Origin: Virgibacillus natechei
Lineage (GTDB): Bacteria; Bacillota; Bacilli; Bacillales; Amphibacillaceae
Assembly: GCF_026013645.1 (NCBI RefSeq)
Contig: NZ_CP110224.1
Location: forward strand, 682,001-746,000
DNA length: 64,000 nucleotides
Direction of reading: 5' to 3'
Shown here: positions 26,727 to 35,883 of the stretch, one piece after another
Numbering within the stretch: position 1 is the first letter of the stretch
Layout of the letters: each line of letters begins with the position of its first letter
Notes under the pieces: model-generated
Told to the model about the DNA's origin: nothing
The model's input: only the letters and a program-made list of their open reading frames with translations
The model's database searches: none
Made by a program: the position numbers and the translations under genes

Positions 26727-27543
26727 TTGGACAGGTGTTCTCGAACTCGACGTAGAAGATCGCCAAGGGAAGACAGTTGCTAAAAATGTATACTTTCAAG
26801 GAGCCTTTAAAGTAATGCGTCCCGTTTATCATAATCAGTCCAACCAGCCTTGTTATTATATTCTAAATCCGGGCGGTGGATATTTAGATGGGGACACGTA
26901 TCGAATGAAAGTATCGCTTCGTGAAAATGCGAAACTCACCTTGACGACCCAATCTGCTACAAAAGTCTACAAGACACCAATTAGTCATGCCTATCAGGAA
27001 TCTAGTATTTATCTTGGGAAGGACAGTTATCTAGAATATTTGCCAGATCCGCTTATAGCCTACAAAGATGCACGCTACCATCAAAAAAATATTGTACACA
27101 TGGAAAAAGGGGCTACATTACTTTATTCCGATATCTTGACTCCAGGTTGGTCACCTGAGGGAGAACGTTTCAGCTACGATACACTTCGTCTGGTTAATGA
27201 AATCTATATGGAAGATGAGCTAATCGCATTTGATCATATAAAACTGACGCCAAAGGCACAACATATGAATGGGCTTGGTTTTATGGAAGGCTATACCCAT
27301 TTAGGATCATTTTTTGTTATTGGGGAACAAGTCGATTCCGATCTGATTGATAAATTGTATGAAACAATTCACGAGGAAGAAGGGGAGTTTAGAGCAGGAA
27401 TATCAAAGCTTGCTGTGCCTGGTTTTACAATTAGGGTAATGGCTAATAAGACACAGGTTATTGAAAGCATATTTACGGCTTGTCACCATGTAATAAGTCA
27501 AGAATGGTTTCAATCTAAACCGAGCTTTCTTAGAAAATACTAA
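26719..27543 (+). CDS. ureD: Urease accessory protein UreD
   Basis: The 274-residue protein carries UreD motifs: [30 protein letters not shown], the [10 protein letters not shown] strand and [15 protein letters not shown]. It forms the nickel tunnel scaffold with UreF and UreG on apo-urease. It is the last gene of the cluster, overlapping ureG by 8 bases; a clear terminator is not seen. Confidence 0.92.
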   Translation: MPDWTGVLELDVEDRQGKTVAKNVYFQGAFKVMRPVYHNQSNQPCYYILNPGGGYLDGDTYRMKVSLRENAKLTLTTQSATKVYKTPISHAYQESSIYLGKDSYLEYLPDPLIAYKDARYHQKNIVHMEKGATLLYSDILTPGWSPEGERFSYDTLRLVNEIYMEDELIAFDHIKLTPKAQHMNGLGFMEGYTHLGSFFVIGEQVDSDLIDKLYETIHEEEGEFRAGISKLAVPGFTIRVMANKTQVIESIFTACHHVISQEWFQSKPSFLRKY

Positions 27544-27614
27544 CAATAATGTGCTGACAATCTAACAGGATTAAGGGACACTTAGAACGTTATTATCTGA
27601 TTTGTTTTCCTGAT

Positions 27615-27643
27615 TTGACAGGATTTTTAAAAAGTCTTATGAT
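27615..27643 (+). promoter_or_regulatory. Sigma-A promoter of the duplicated-domain gene
   Basis: TTGACA, exactly 17 bp, TATGAT. Confidence 0.7.
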
Positions 27644-27738
27644 ATGTAAAAGTTATTCTTGCTTTTCAATAGGAAGGATATCAATAAGAAGTTAGGGAAA
27701 AATACAACATAAACGATCAGGATTGGGAGGTTTTCTCA

Positions 27739-28197
27739 GTGGCAGACGAATTTAAGGTGAAACCAGATGTATTTGAAGAGGTACCAGTATTTAAGAAGCG
27801 TCCGCATGAGCGTCGTCAATTTGCGCTTTCTGTAGATGGAAAAGAATATAAAGGATATTTTCACGACGGAGAAATTCAGTGGTTAAACCCACATCCGAAG
27901 CAGGATCTTGGGGAGGAACAATTACAATCACTCGAAACCGAGATTCACGAGCTTATGGAGGAGCATGGGGGTAAGGATGAAACAGACGATATTCAAATCA
28001 AACCAATGTTTGATGATAAACCCCATGAGGGTCATGTATTTAAATTAACGGTTCAAGGTAATGAATATACTGGTTTTTTCCGTGATGAGGAAATCCAATG
28101 GCTTGATCCAAAGCCAAGGCATATAATGAAGGATAATCGTGTAGAGAAGATAGAAAAAAAGATTTATGAAAAAGTGAAGAAGAAAAATATAGAGTAA
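27739..28197 (+). CDS. Tandem-duplicated small domain protein (DUF5342/YheE-like), function unknown
   Basis: The 152-residue acidic, soluble protein starts at a GTG with GGGAGG 8 bases upstream. It holds two copies of a ~60-residue unit: residues ~24-58 (RRQFALSVDGKEYKGYFHDG and EIQWLNPHP) and ~98-130 (GHVFKLTVQGNEYTGFFRDE and EIQWLDPKP). Each copy is followed by a short helix. The unit resembles the single-domain YheE/DUF5342 proteins of Bacillus; I recall no known function. It has its own good promoter and terminator, so it is an independent gene between urease and the nickel transporter. No signal peptide or membrane segment. Confidence 0.75.
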   Translation: MADEFKVKPDVFEEVPVFKKRPHERRQFALSVDGKEYKGYFHDGEIQWLNPHPKQDLGEEQLQSLETEIHELMEEHGGKDETDDIQIKPMFDDKPHEGHVFKLTVQGNEYTGFFRDEEIQWLDPKPRHIMKDNRVEKIEKKIYEKVKKKNIE

Positions 28198-28200
28198 CTA

Positions 28201-28234
28201 AAATAGCACTCTCCTTAGAGTGCTATTTGATTTT
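28201..28234 (+). terminator. Terminator of the duplicated-domain gene
   Basis: AAATAGCACTCT and its perfect complement AGAGTGCTATTT flank CCTT, followed by GATTTT. Confidence 0.8.
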
Positions 28235-28266
28235 GTGAGTTCGTATTATTTACACACCATAACAAG

Positions 28267-28305
28267 TAACCACCTTCTACGCCTAATAGGCATTTTGGGT
28301 GGTTA
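28267..28305 (+). repeat. Hairpin in the leader of the nickel transporter operon
   Basis: TAACCACC pairs with GGTGGTTA around an inner GCCTA/TAGGC stem-loop, followed by TTATTA. It could be a terminator, or a metal-responsive leader element ahead of nikA; nothing decides this. Confidence 0.4.
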
Positions 28306-28388
28306 TTATTAAGTATTACGTTCGTATATTGCGGTATCAGAAAATTAAAGATAAAATGAGAAAGGAATATAATAAGGGTGGACAAAAC

Positions 28389-29975
28389 ATGAAATATAAT
28401 AAATTATTATTGCTGCTACTGCTATCATTCGTAATAAGTGCGTGTTCCGGAGATGGTGAAGAGAATGCAAATGAAACCGAAAAAGAGGAATTGGTAATGG
28501 CCATTGATGGTGAACCAGATGATGGATTTGATCCAACAACAGGCTGGGGTCGCTATGGTTCACCGCTTTTTCAAAGCACATTATTCAAACAGGATGCGGA
28601 TTTTACTATCCAAAATGACGTAGGCCAAAACTATGAAGTTAGTAATGATGGATTGGAATGGACAGTCGAACTCCGCGATGATGTGCTATTTTCAGATGGA
28701 GAAGCACTTACTGCAGACGATGTTGTGTTTACATTTGAAACAGCCGCGGATAGTGGTTCTATCATTGATTTAAGCAATATGGAAAAAGTGGAAGCGATTC
28801 AGGATGATGTAGTGGAGTTCACATTGAAAGAACCCCAATCAACTTTTATCTATCTGCTTGTATCAACGGGTATCGTGCCAGAACATTTGTATGACGACAC
28901 GTATAATGAAAACCCGGTTGGGTCTGGTCCCTTTCAGCTTGAACAATGGGATAAGGGGCAGCAGTTAATCGTAACAGCAAATCCACACTATTACGGGGAG
29001 AAACCTCCTTTTGAAAAACTTACTTTCTTATTCTTGTCAGAGGATGCGACATTTGCAGCAGCACAAGCAGGTGAGGTTGATGTGGCCTCCGTACCACCTG
29101 CATTTGCGAAAGAGGATGTACCTGGGATGCGACTAGTAGAACTTGATAGTGTCGATAATCGAGGGATTATGTTTCCATATGAATCAGCAGGAGGCGAGAC
29201 GGACGATGGTTTTCCGATCGGCAATGATGTAACAGCGGGCGAGACGATTCGAAAGGCTATCAATCTAGCTATTGACCGTGAAGCTTTAGTAGATGGTGTG
29301 TTAGAAGGCTTTGGAAGTCCTGCTTATTCGGTTGCAGATGGACTTCCATGGTGGAATTCGGAAACGGTATTTGAAGATGACAAGATGGATGAGGCAAAAG
29401 ACATGTTAGATGAGGCTGGTTGGAAAGAAAACGAAAATGGCGTGCGTGAAAAAGATGGTTTGGAGGCGGCATTCACCTTACTCTATCCGGCAGATGATCA
29501 AAGTCGCCAGTCTTTATCGATTGCTTTTGCAGATATGATTGAGCCCCTTGGCATAGATGTGTCTACAGAAGGGAAAAGCTGGAACGAACTGGAGACGCTT
29601 ATGTATTCCCACCCAGTGATGATGGGATGGGGAAGTCATGACCCGCTGGAAATGTACAATTTATATAGTACGGAAACAAGAGGAGAAGGTTACTATAATG
29701 CTAATTTTTATTCCAATTCTGTTGTAGATGAATATATGAATCAAGCCATGCAGGCAACAACGGAGGACGAAGCAAATAGGTATTGGCAAAAAGCGCAATG
29801 GGACGGGGAAACAGGATTTTCCGCAAAAGGTGATTCACCATGGGCGTGGCTGGTTAACCTTGACCATTTATATTATGTCCATGAAGAATTGGAAATTGGT
29901 GAACAAAAAGTACAGCCACACGGACATGGATGGCCTGTTACCGACTTAATTGAACAATGGCATTGGGCAGAGTAA
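28389..29975 (+). CDS. nikA: Nickel/peptide-type ABC transporter substrate-binding lipoprotein
   Basis: The 528-residue protein is an SBP_bac_5 receptor. It has a lipoprotein signal (LLLLLLLSFVISAC, Cys19) and an acidic linker, then the family motifs LRDDVLFSDGEALTADDVVFTFE, VGSGPFQLEQWDKGQQLIVTANPHYYG (given in part), and IRKAINLAIDRE. The opening GWGRYGSPLFQSTL and the His-rich C-terminus (HGHGWPVTDLIEQWHW) fit the NikA/CntA branch that imports nickel as a chelate. I start at 28389; AAGGGTGG is 8 bases upstream. Its place between urease and LarE supports nickel as cargo, although dipeptide cargo is possible on sequence alone. Confidence 0.8.
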   Translation: MKYNKLLLLLLLSFVISACSGDGEENANETEKEELVMAIDGEPDDGFDPTTGWGRYGSPLFQSTLFKQDADFTIQNDVGQNYEVSNDGLEWTVELRDDVLFSDGEALTADDVVFTFETAADSGSIIDLSNMEKVEAIQDDVVEFTLKEPQSTFIYLLVSTGIVPEHLYDDTYNENPVGSGPFQLEQWDKGQQLIVTANPHYYGEKPPFEKLTFLFLSEDATFAAAQAGEVDVASVPPAFAKEDVPGMRLVELDSVDNRGIMFPYESAGGETDDGFPIGNDVTAGETIRKAINLAIDREALVDGVLEGFGSPAYSVADGLPWWNSETVFEDDKMDEAKDMLDEAGWKENENGVREKDGLEAAFTLLYPADDQSRQSLSIAFADMIEPLGIDVSTEGKSWNELETLMYSHPVMMGWGSHDPLEMYNLYSTETRGEGYYNANFYSNSVVDEYMNQAMQATTEDEANRYWQKAQWDGETGFSAKGDSPWAWLVNLDHLYYVHEELEIGEQKVQPHGHGWPVTDLIEQWHWAE

Positions 29976-29995
29976 AGAAAGAGGGTAGAAATGGT

Positions 29996-30985
29996 ATGGC
30001 TAAACGTATTTCTTTTTATATAGTAGGAAGATGTGTAAAGCTGGCCACATTGTTACTTGCAATCAGTATTCTATCCTTTACACTTGTAAGCTTTTCCCCC
30101 ATTGACCCTGTGCAATCGTATATCGGTGCAGATATGACAAGAGTCAGTCCAGAGCAAAGGGAAAATATCGCTGAATATTGGGGGTTGGATGAGTCGAAAC
30201 CGCAACAGTTTTTAAACTGGGGAGCAGCTATTTTACAGGGAGATATGGGGACTTCACTTATTCATCGTACCCCAGTTGCTCAAGTAATTGGTGAACGTTT
30301 TCTTGCTTCCTTAGCATTAATGGCTGTGGCCTGGTCTCTTTCAGGGGTGTTTGGTTTTCTAATGGGGATTATTGCAGGAATGCGAGAAGGAACATGGGTT
30401 GATCGCTTGATTAAAAGTTATTGTTTTATCTTAGCATCTACCCCAGGTTTCTGGTTGGGGTTACTATTGCTCATGTTATTCTCTGTGTGGCTCGGTTGGT
30501 TTCCGGTAGGACTTGGAACACCTGCAGGTATATTAGCTGAGGATGTAACGCTAATGGAGCGCTTCAGGCATTTGTTCTTACCGGCGTTGACATTGAGTGT
30601 TGTTGGTGTAGCTAATGTGGCATTGCATACGAGACAAAAGCTGGTGGAAGTGTTAAATAGTGATTACGTCCGTTTTGCAAAGGCAAAAGGGGAACAGGGC
30701 TTTGGGCTTCTCCTCAGGCACGGATTACGTAATATTTCGCTACCTGCCATTTCCATCCACTTTGCATCATTTGGGGAGCTTTTTGGAGGGGCAGTTCTGG
30801 CTGAACAGGTATTTTCTTATCCTGGTCTGGGACAAGCGGTCGTTCAGGCAGGACTAGGTGGCGACGTTCCACTTTTATTAGGTATTGTTCTATTTAGTAC
30901 TGTATTTGTTTTTGTTGGGAATGTCATAGCTGATTTATTATACAAAGTTGTTGATCCGCGTATTAGAAGGGGTGAAGTCTTGTGA
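29996..30985 (+). CDS. nikB: Nickel ABC transporter permease NikB
   Basis: The 329-residue permease has six membrane segments of the DppB/NikB type with the cytoplasmic EAA loop (YVRFAKAKGEQGFGLLLRHGLRN, about residues 222-244) and the GLGQAVVQAGLGGDVPLLLGIVLF stretch near the end (quoted in part in families as DYPVLQG). GAGGGT lies 9 bases before the ATG at 29996. It overlaps nikC by a single base region (TGATG), so the two are coupled. Confidence 0.82.
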   Translation: MAKRISFYIVGRCVKLATLLLAISILSFTLVSFSPIDPVQSYIGADMTRVSPEQRENIAEYWGLDESKPQQFLNWGAAILQGDMGTSLIHRTPVAQVIGERFLASLALMAVAWSLSGVFGFLMGIIAGMREGTWVDRLIKSYCFILASTPGFWLGLLLLMLFSVWLGWFPVGLGTPAGILAEDVTLMERFRHLFLPALTLSVVGVANVALHTRQKLVEVLNSDYVRFAKAKGEQGFGLLLRHGLRNISLPAISIHFASFGELFGGAVLAEQVFSYPGLGQAVVQAGLGGDVPLLLGIVLFSTVFVFVGNVIADLLYKVVDPRIRRGEVL

Positions 30986-31815
30986 TGAAAAGAAGACTGA
31001 ATCTAAGGCAGCGGACGTTAACAACTATTATTATGGCGTTTCTTCTGTTAGTAACGATGGTTTTTACCGGCTTATTTATAGGTGAAAACCAGCTGGCTAT
31101 TAACATAGAAGATAGAAATAGCCCCCCTTCGTTTGCGAATTTGTTTGGGACGGATTGGCTGGGGCGCGATATGCTTACACGTACCATAAAAGGTTTAACA
31201 TTGAGTCTAGCTGTCGGGATGCTTGCAGCGGTTTCAAGTACGATTATCGCACTGATACTTAGCATACTTGCTTCGTGGAATAGAACAATAGATTATATTG
31301 TCACATGGTTAATCGATCTTTTTTTAAGTGTTCCACATATTGTACTACTGCTATTAATTACGTTTGCGTTTGGTGGAGGATTTGAAGGAATTGTCATTGG
31401 TTTGGCATTAACGCATTGGCCGAGCTTGGCACGTGTCCTTCGTTCCGAGATTCTCCAAGTGAAAACGGCCGAATATGTCGGTGTTTCTCGAAAACTCGGA
31501 AAATCACAGTTATGGATTGCTAGGCATCACTTTTTGCCTCATTTAATACCACAGCTTTTAATCGGATTTATTTTACTTTTTCCTCATGCCATCCTACATG
31601 AAGCGGCAATAACCTTTTTAGGGTTCGGTCTATCAACAGAGCAACCGGCGATTGGAATTATTTTATCCGAATCGATGCGGTATTTATCGACAGGCATGTG
31701 GTGGCTGGCATTCTTCCCGGGATTGGCTCTTTTGTTAATGGTAGGTATTTTCGATTTACTTGGACAACATATACGTCGATTAATTGATCCATTTCATGGA
31801 CAGAAAGGTAGCTAA
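30985..31815 (+). CDS. nikC: Nickel ABC transporter permease NikC
   Basis: The 276-residue partner permease has LFGTDWLGRDMLTRTIKGL after the first membrane segment, then the EAA loop (EYVGVSRKLGKSQLWIARHHFLPH, around 155-178). It ends with FLGFGLSTEQPAIGIILSES. These are OppC/NikC signatures. Translation starts at the ATG in the TGATG overlap with nikB. The next gene starts 4 bases after its stop. Confidence 0.82.
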   Translation: MKRRLNLRQRTLTTIIMAFLLLVTMVFTGLFIGENQLAINIEDRNSPPSFANLFGTDWLGRDMLTRTIKGLTLSLAVGMLAAVSSTIIALILSILASWNRTIDYIVTWLIDLFLSVPHIVLLLLITFAFGGGFEGIVIGLALTHWPSLARVLRSEILQVKTAEYVGVSRKLGKSQLWIARHHFLPHLIPQLLIGFILLFPHAILHEAAITFLGFGLSTEQPAIGIILSESMRYLSTGMWWLAFFPGLALLLMVGIFDLLGQHIRRLIDPFHGQKGS

Positions 31816-31819
31816 TAGA

Positions 31820-33268
31820 ATGACTTTGGATAAAACACCGCTACTTGAAGTGAAAGATCTTTCCTTGTCTTTTCGCCAGTATAAAAAAGGCCTGCGTGAA
31901 ACAACGATGCAGGTTATTCATCGATTAGATATGAAGATTTATGAAGGGGAAATTGTTGCAGTTATTGGTGCAAGCGGTTCAGGAAAGAGCCTGCTCGCAA
32001 ATGCGATACTCGGTATCCTTCCTGAACATGCGCAGCTTTCTGGTATATTGAATTATAAGGGTGAGCCCATTACTGCAGAAAAACAAACGGCGCTTAGAGG
32101 GAAGGAAATTTCGCTTATCCCTCAATCGGTGCACGCGCTAGACCCATTGATGAAAACAAGTAAGCAAGTACAGGCAGTTGTTCGAAAAGGAAATAGAAAG
32201 ACGACTCAACGAGAAGTTTTTCAACAAATTGGATTGCCAATTGAAGTGGAAAAGCAATATCCCTTTGAATTATCTGGCGGTATGGCGAGAAGAGTTTTAG
32301 CTGCTACATCCATCATCAGTAGTGCGAATTTAATTATTGCTGATGAGCCAACGCCAGGACTAGACCCACATGCCTTAAATGAAACGGTGTATCCTATCAA
32401 AGAATTAGCTACAGCTGGTAAGGGGATTATGTTCATTACACATGATATCAATACGGCTTTAAAAATTGCGGACCGGGTTGTTGTAATGAATGAAGGGGAA
32501 ACAGTAGATCAAGCAAATGTAGAAGATTTTACAGGGAAGGGTGAGAGGCTTAAACATCCCTATACCCGCAAATTATGGAATGTCTTGCCGCAAAATGATT
32601 TTGTTTCTTTAAAAAGTCCCCCTGTTAACGCGATGGTTAAACCAATGGATGGCTCGCTTGTAGTGAAGGAAATGGCGTATCACTACCCGAATGAAAGCCC
32701 CATTTTTGAACAGCTAAATTTAAAGTTAAACGCTGGTGAAGTTGTTGGTTTGTTTGGCTATAGCGGTTCAGGGAAAAGTACAATGGCTCAGCTTATTGCA
32801 GGATACATGAATCCGCATGAGGGTACGGTAGAAGTGGACGGGGAGACGGACTTCCGTGCACGAATACATCCTGTGCAACTAATTTGGCAACACCCAGAAG
32901 CGGTTATAAATCCCAAGTGGCAAATGAAAAAAATACTAACAGAAGCGCAGGTATCAGATAAGGAATTACTCCAGGTACTCGAAATCAAAGAAGAGTGGTT
33001 ATCGCGCTATCCAAGTGAGTTATCGGGTGGAGAATTACAGCGATTTTGTGTTGCTAGGGCACTCCATGAAAATACAAAATACATTATTGCTGATGAGATG
33101 ACGACCATGCTCGATGCGATAACACAAGCACAAATCTGGCAAGCGGTGCTAAAGTTGGCAAGACAACGGAATATCGGTGTGCTGGCAATCAGCCATGATC
33201 ATCATTTGCTGCAGCGTGTTAGTGATCGCGTGATCGATTTCGAAACATTAGAGAATAGGGAAGCCTGA
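31820..33268 (+). CDS. nikDE: Fused double ATPase of the nickel ABC transporter (NikD-NikE in one chain)
   Basis: The 482-residue protein contains two complete ABC ATPase domains. Domain 1 (about residues 8-255) has Walker A GASGSGKSL, signature LSGGMARRV and Walker B LIIADEPTPGLDP. Domain 2 (about 270-480) has Walker A GYSGSGKST, signature LSGGELQRF and Walker B YIIADEMTTMLDA; its catalytic position reads EM rather than EP but keeps the Glu. In Dpp/Opp/Nik systems these are usually two genes; the fusion fixes a 1:1 heterodimer. I start at 31820, leaving out an in-frame extension inside nikC. Confidence 0.85.
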   Translation: MTLDKTPLLEVKDLSLSFRQYKKGLRETTMQVIHRLDMKIYEGEIVAVIGASGSGKSLLANAILGILPEHAQLSGILNYKGEPITAEKQTALRGKEISLIPQSVHALDPLMKTSKQVQAVVRKGNRKTTQREVFQQIGLPIEVEKQYPFELSGGMARRVLAATSIISSANLIIADEPTPGLDPHALNETVYPIKELATAGKGIMFITHDINTALKIADRVVVMNEGETVDQANVEDFTGKGERLKHPYTRKLWNVLPQNDFVSLKSPPVNAMVKPMDGSLVVKEMAYHYPNESPIFEQLNLKLNAGEVVGLFGYSGSGKSTMAQLIAGYMNPHEGTVEVDGETDFRARIHPVQLIWQHPEAVINPKWQMKKILTEAQVSDKELLQVLEIKEEWLSRYPSELSGGELQRFCVARALHENTKYIIADEMTTMLDAITQAQIWQAVLKLARQRNIGVLAISHDHHLLQRVSDRVIDFETLENREA

Positions 33269-33303
33269 CTCTTAATACATTAGCTCGTACTTATGCAAAT
33301 AGG

Positions 33304-33333
33304 TTGGTAGCGACTTCAATTTATTGTTATAAT
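33304..33333 (+). promoter_or_regulatory. Probable promoter of larE
   Basis: TTGGTA, 18 bp, TATAAT, ending 84 bases before the larE start. The -35 is modest. Confidence 0.5.
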
Positions 33334-33417
33334 AGAATGAAGAACAAATATTAGAAAACTTGGCTTATAAAAAGAACCCTTTACTGTAGGGAATATTATA
33401 AAGTGAGGCGATGAAGC

Positions 33418-34254
33418 ATGAATAAAACAATGATTGATAAAAATCAAGACCTGGGAGAAATTCTTGCAGGTATGGACCGGGTAATTGTAGCTTTTTCAGG
33501 CGGTGTGGATAGTACCTTAGTATTGAAGCGTGCGCAGCAGGAGTTAGGGGAGGACAATGTTCTAGCAGTTGTAGTCGCATCTGAATTATTCCGTAAAGAA
33601 GAATTTGCAGGCGCTGTTAAGCTTGCAGAGGAAATGGGAGTTCGTGTTCATCAGACAGCAATTAATGAATTAGATGATGATAGGATTGTAGCTAATACAC
33701 CTGATAGCTGGTATTACAGTAAGAAATTACTTTACTCGCATCTAAATAAACTTGCAGACGAATGGGGTTATTCCCATGTTCTGGATGGAATGATCATGGA
33801 TGATATGGAAGATTTTCGTCCTGGTTTACAAGCAAGAACAGAAGCGGGAGCTCGCAGTGTACTGCAGGAAGCAAAGCTTTACAAACAAGAGGTTCGCGAA
33901 CTCACAAAAGAACTTAGTATCCCAGTGTGGAATAAACCGGCATCATGCAGTCTAGCATCTAGAATACCTTATGGTACAACAATTGATAAACAGAAAATTG
34001 AACAGGTAGATCAGGCTGAGAAGTTTATCGGGAAACTAGGATTCGAGATGGTGCGTGTGCGCTATCACGATAATGCAGCTCGAATTGAGGTTCCGTCACA
34101 AGACATTAATGCACTGTTAAAACACCGTGATGAATTACAATTGAAGCTTGCATCACTTGGCTTCACATACGTATCAGTGGACCTGCAAGGATATCGAACA
34201 GGTAGCATGAATGAAGTGTTACCATCAGAACCACTAAAAACAGAAGTTAGCTAA
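33418..34254 (+). CDS. larE: LarE, ATP-dependent sacrificial sulfur transferase
   Basis: LarE adenylates the LarB product and gives it sulfur, forming the bisthiocarboxylate nickel ligand of LarA enzymes. The 278-residue protein has the PP-loop SGGVDST (residues 27-33) and the family block WNKPASCSLASRIPYG, whose Cys177 corresponds to the single sacrificial Cys176 of L. plantarum LarE (from memory). There are no additional cysteines that would bind an iron-sulfur cluster, so this is the one-use type. Its position right after the nickel importer and 25 kb from larB/larC separates it from its partners but groups it with nickel genes. GAGGCG lies 7-8 bases before the ATG. Confidence 0.9.
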   Translation: MNKTMIDKNQDLGEILAGMDRVIVAFSGGVDSTLVLKRAQQELGEDNVLAVVVASELFRKEEFAGAVKLAEEMGVRVHQTAINELDDDRIVANTPDSWYYSKKLLYSHLNKLADEWGYSHVLDGMIMDDMEDFRPGLQARTEAGARSVLQEAKLYKQEVRELTKELSIPVWNKPASCSLASRIPYGTTIDKQKIEQVDQAEKFIGKLGFEMVRVRYHDNAARIEVPSQDINALLKHRDELQLKLASLGFTYVSVDLQGYRTGSMNEVLPSEPLKTEVS

Positions 34255-34317
34255 AGTGGCTATATTTAGAAAACCTTGCATTCGTCAAAGGGATTCTTAG
34301 AAAGCGCTGAAATTGAA

Positions 34318-34349
34318 CCATGCAGAAAAATCCTCTGCATGGCTTTTTC
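34318..34349 (+). terminator. Terminator of larE
   Basis: CCATGCAGA and TCTGCATGG form a perfect stem, followed by CTTTTTC. Confidence 0.75.
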
Positions 34350-34353
34350 AACT

Positions 34354-34424
34354 GGGACAGAGGGACAGGTTCATTGTCCCAACACCAGATGAGTGGGGGA
34401 CAGTGTTCCTGTCCCTCCGTCCCT
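34354..34424. repeat. GGGACAG-type dispersed repeat, copy 1
   Basis: A REP-like element of alternating GGGACAG and CTGTCCC blocks: GGGACAGAGGGACAGGTTC, then TGTCCC-AACACCAGATGA-GTGGGGGACAG and CCTGTCCCTCCGTCCC. Copy 2 at 35788 shares the internal CACCAGATGA. Confidence 0.75.
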
Positions 34425-34457
34425 TTAGAGGAAATCAGAGTGTAACAGGAGGATAAC

Positions 34458-34943
34458 ATGCTAGATATTTTTATATGGGTTGTCATTATTGCATTATTTA
34501 TTTTAAGTTTCGTTGGAGTGGTCTTTCCGATTGTTCCTTCTGTATTTGTACTATGGATTGGTTTTTTGCTTTATCATTTCGTTCTAAATGCGGATCAGCT
34601 TAGCCTGTCTTTTTGGATTTTCATGGGTGTGTTCACGGTAATACTCATTGGTGCAGACATTATTGCTAATAGTTATTTTGTTAGAAAATTCGGTGGAAGT
34701 AAATGGGGAGAAAGAGGAGCAGCAATAGCAGTCATTATTGGATCATTTATTACACCACCGTTTGGTATTATATATGTACCGTTTATTGCGGTTTTTCTCA
34801 TTGAAAGGAGTCAACAGAGAACTACACGAGATGCGTTTCGAGCATCAATCGGTTCGCTTATCGGATTTCTGGGTGGCACTGTGGCAAAGGTAGTTGTTCA
34901 ATTCACTATGATTGTTTGGTTTTTTATCGTATTATTATTTTAA
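34458..34943 (+). CDS. DUF456 family membrane protein, YqgC-like
   Basis: The 161-residue protein has four to five hydrophobic helices and the Gly-rich pairs of DUF456 (IVPSVFVLWIGFLLY, FGGSKWGERGAAIAVIIGSF in part, and PPFGIIYVPFIAVFLIE). Length and order match Bacillus YqgC. No function is established. AGGAGG lies 7 bases before the ATG. It begins after the first GGGACAG repeat and is 30 bases before the pyridoxine kinase gene. Confidence 0.82.
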   Translation: MLDIFIWVVIIALFILSFVGVVFPIVPSVFVLWIGFLLYHFVLNADQLSLSFWIFMGVFTVILIGADIIANSYFVRKFGGSKWGERGAAIAVIIGSFITPPFGIIYVPFIAVFLIERSQQRTTRDAFRASIGSLIGFLGGTVAKVVVQFTMIVWFFIVLLF

Positions 34944-34973
34944 CAGATGTAATGAAGGAAAGGATTTTCGAAT

Positions 34974-35828
34974 ATGAATGATCCATCACGAGTGATCACA
35001 ATTGCAGGTTCAGCAGCTGGTGGGAGCGCTGGTATCCAAGCAGATTTGAAGACGTTTCAAGAATTGGATGTATATGGGATGAGCGTCGTTACAGCCATTG
35101 TAGGCAGACATCCGAAGACGGATAAAAATGTACACCCACAAACGCTGGAGGCAATTGAAGCGCAATTTGCCACAGCGATGAAACAGGTAGGTACGGATGG
35201 TCTGAAAACAGGGATGTTATTTTCCAAAGAAGTAATAGAGGCTGTTGCCGCATTAATCAAGGATTCTTCGATTAAAAATATTACAGTTGACCCTGTTATG
35301 GTTGGGAAATTGGATTCGAAGCTGTTGAAAGACGATGCGATTGACGCACTAAAGAACAGCCTGATTCCCCTATCCACGATTATAACGCCAAATGTACCAG
35401 AGGCCTCCTTATTACTTGGGGGAAGAGAACTGACTAGTGTAGATGATTTAAAACAGGCGGCGATTGATCTGTATCCATTAGGTGCACGTAATGTATTGGT
35501 AAAAGGTGGAAGGCTAGAAGGCCCGGCAATTGATGTATTGTTTGATGGAGAAACAATCACGACGATTGAAGCGCCACGTATCGATACGGTTAACACAAGT
35601 GGGGCAGGGTGTACGTATTCAGCTGCAATTGCGGCATATTTAGCTAAAGGGAATTCTGTCGCAGAAGCGGTTCGACAGGCAAAAAGCTTTGTCACCACCG
35701 CGATTGAACATGGATTTTCCTACACAGATGTTGTAGGACCCACGTACCATGCAGCCATGCGCAAGTTTGGTGAAGCATATGAGATTAAGGGGACAGAGGG
35801 ACAGGTTAATTGTCCCAGCACCAGATGA
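34974..35828 (+). CDS. pdxK: Pyridoxine/pyridoxal/pyridoxamine kinase, ThiD-like
   Basis: The 284-residue ribokinase-fold enzyme phosphorylates B6 vitamers with ATP. It has TIAGSAAGGSAGIQADLKTF near the N-terminus, ITPNVPEASLL and the catalytic loop NTSGAGCTYSAAIAAYL, where GAGC replaces the usual GAGD, as in Bacillus PdxK. About 13 residues at the C-terminus (KGTEGQVNCPSTR) are encoded by a GGGACAG repeat that runs across the stop codon, so the natural protein end was probably a little shorter (271 residues in B. subtilis). GAAAGGA precedes the ATG. Confidence 0.85.
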   Translation: MNDPSRVITIAGSAAGGSAGIQADLKTFQELDVYGMSVVTAIVGRHPKTDKNVHPQTLEAIEAQFATAMKQVGTDGLKTGMLFSKEVIEAVAALIKDSSIKNITVDPVMVGKLDSKLLKDDAIDALKNSLIPLSTIITPNVPEASLLLGGRELTSVDDLKQAAIDLYPLGARNVLVKGGRLEGPAIDVLFDGETITTIEAPRIDTVNTSGAGCTYSAAIAAYLAKGNSVAEAVRQAKSFVTTAIEHGFSYTDVVGPTYHAAMRKFGEAYEIKGTEGQVNCPSTR

Positions 35829-35861
35829 ACGGAGGGGACAGTGAACCTGTCCCTTCATCCC
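35788..35861. repeat. GGGACAG-type dispersed repeat, copy 2, entering pdxK
   Basis: GGGGACAGAGGGACAGGTTA, TGTCCCAGCACCAGATGA, then GGGGACAG and CCTGTCCCTTCATCCC. Its left ~38 bases lie inside the pdxK coding frame. Confidence 0.75.
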
Positions 35862-35883
35862 AATAAAGAATAGGAGGATGAAA

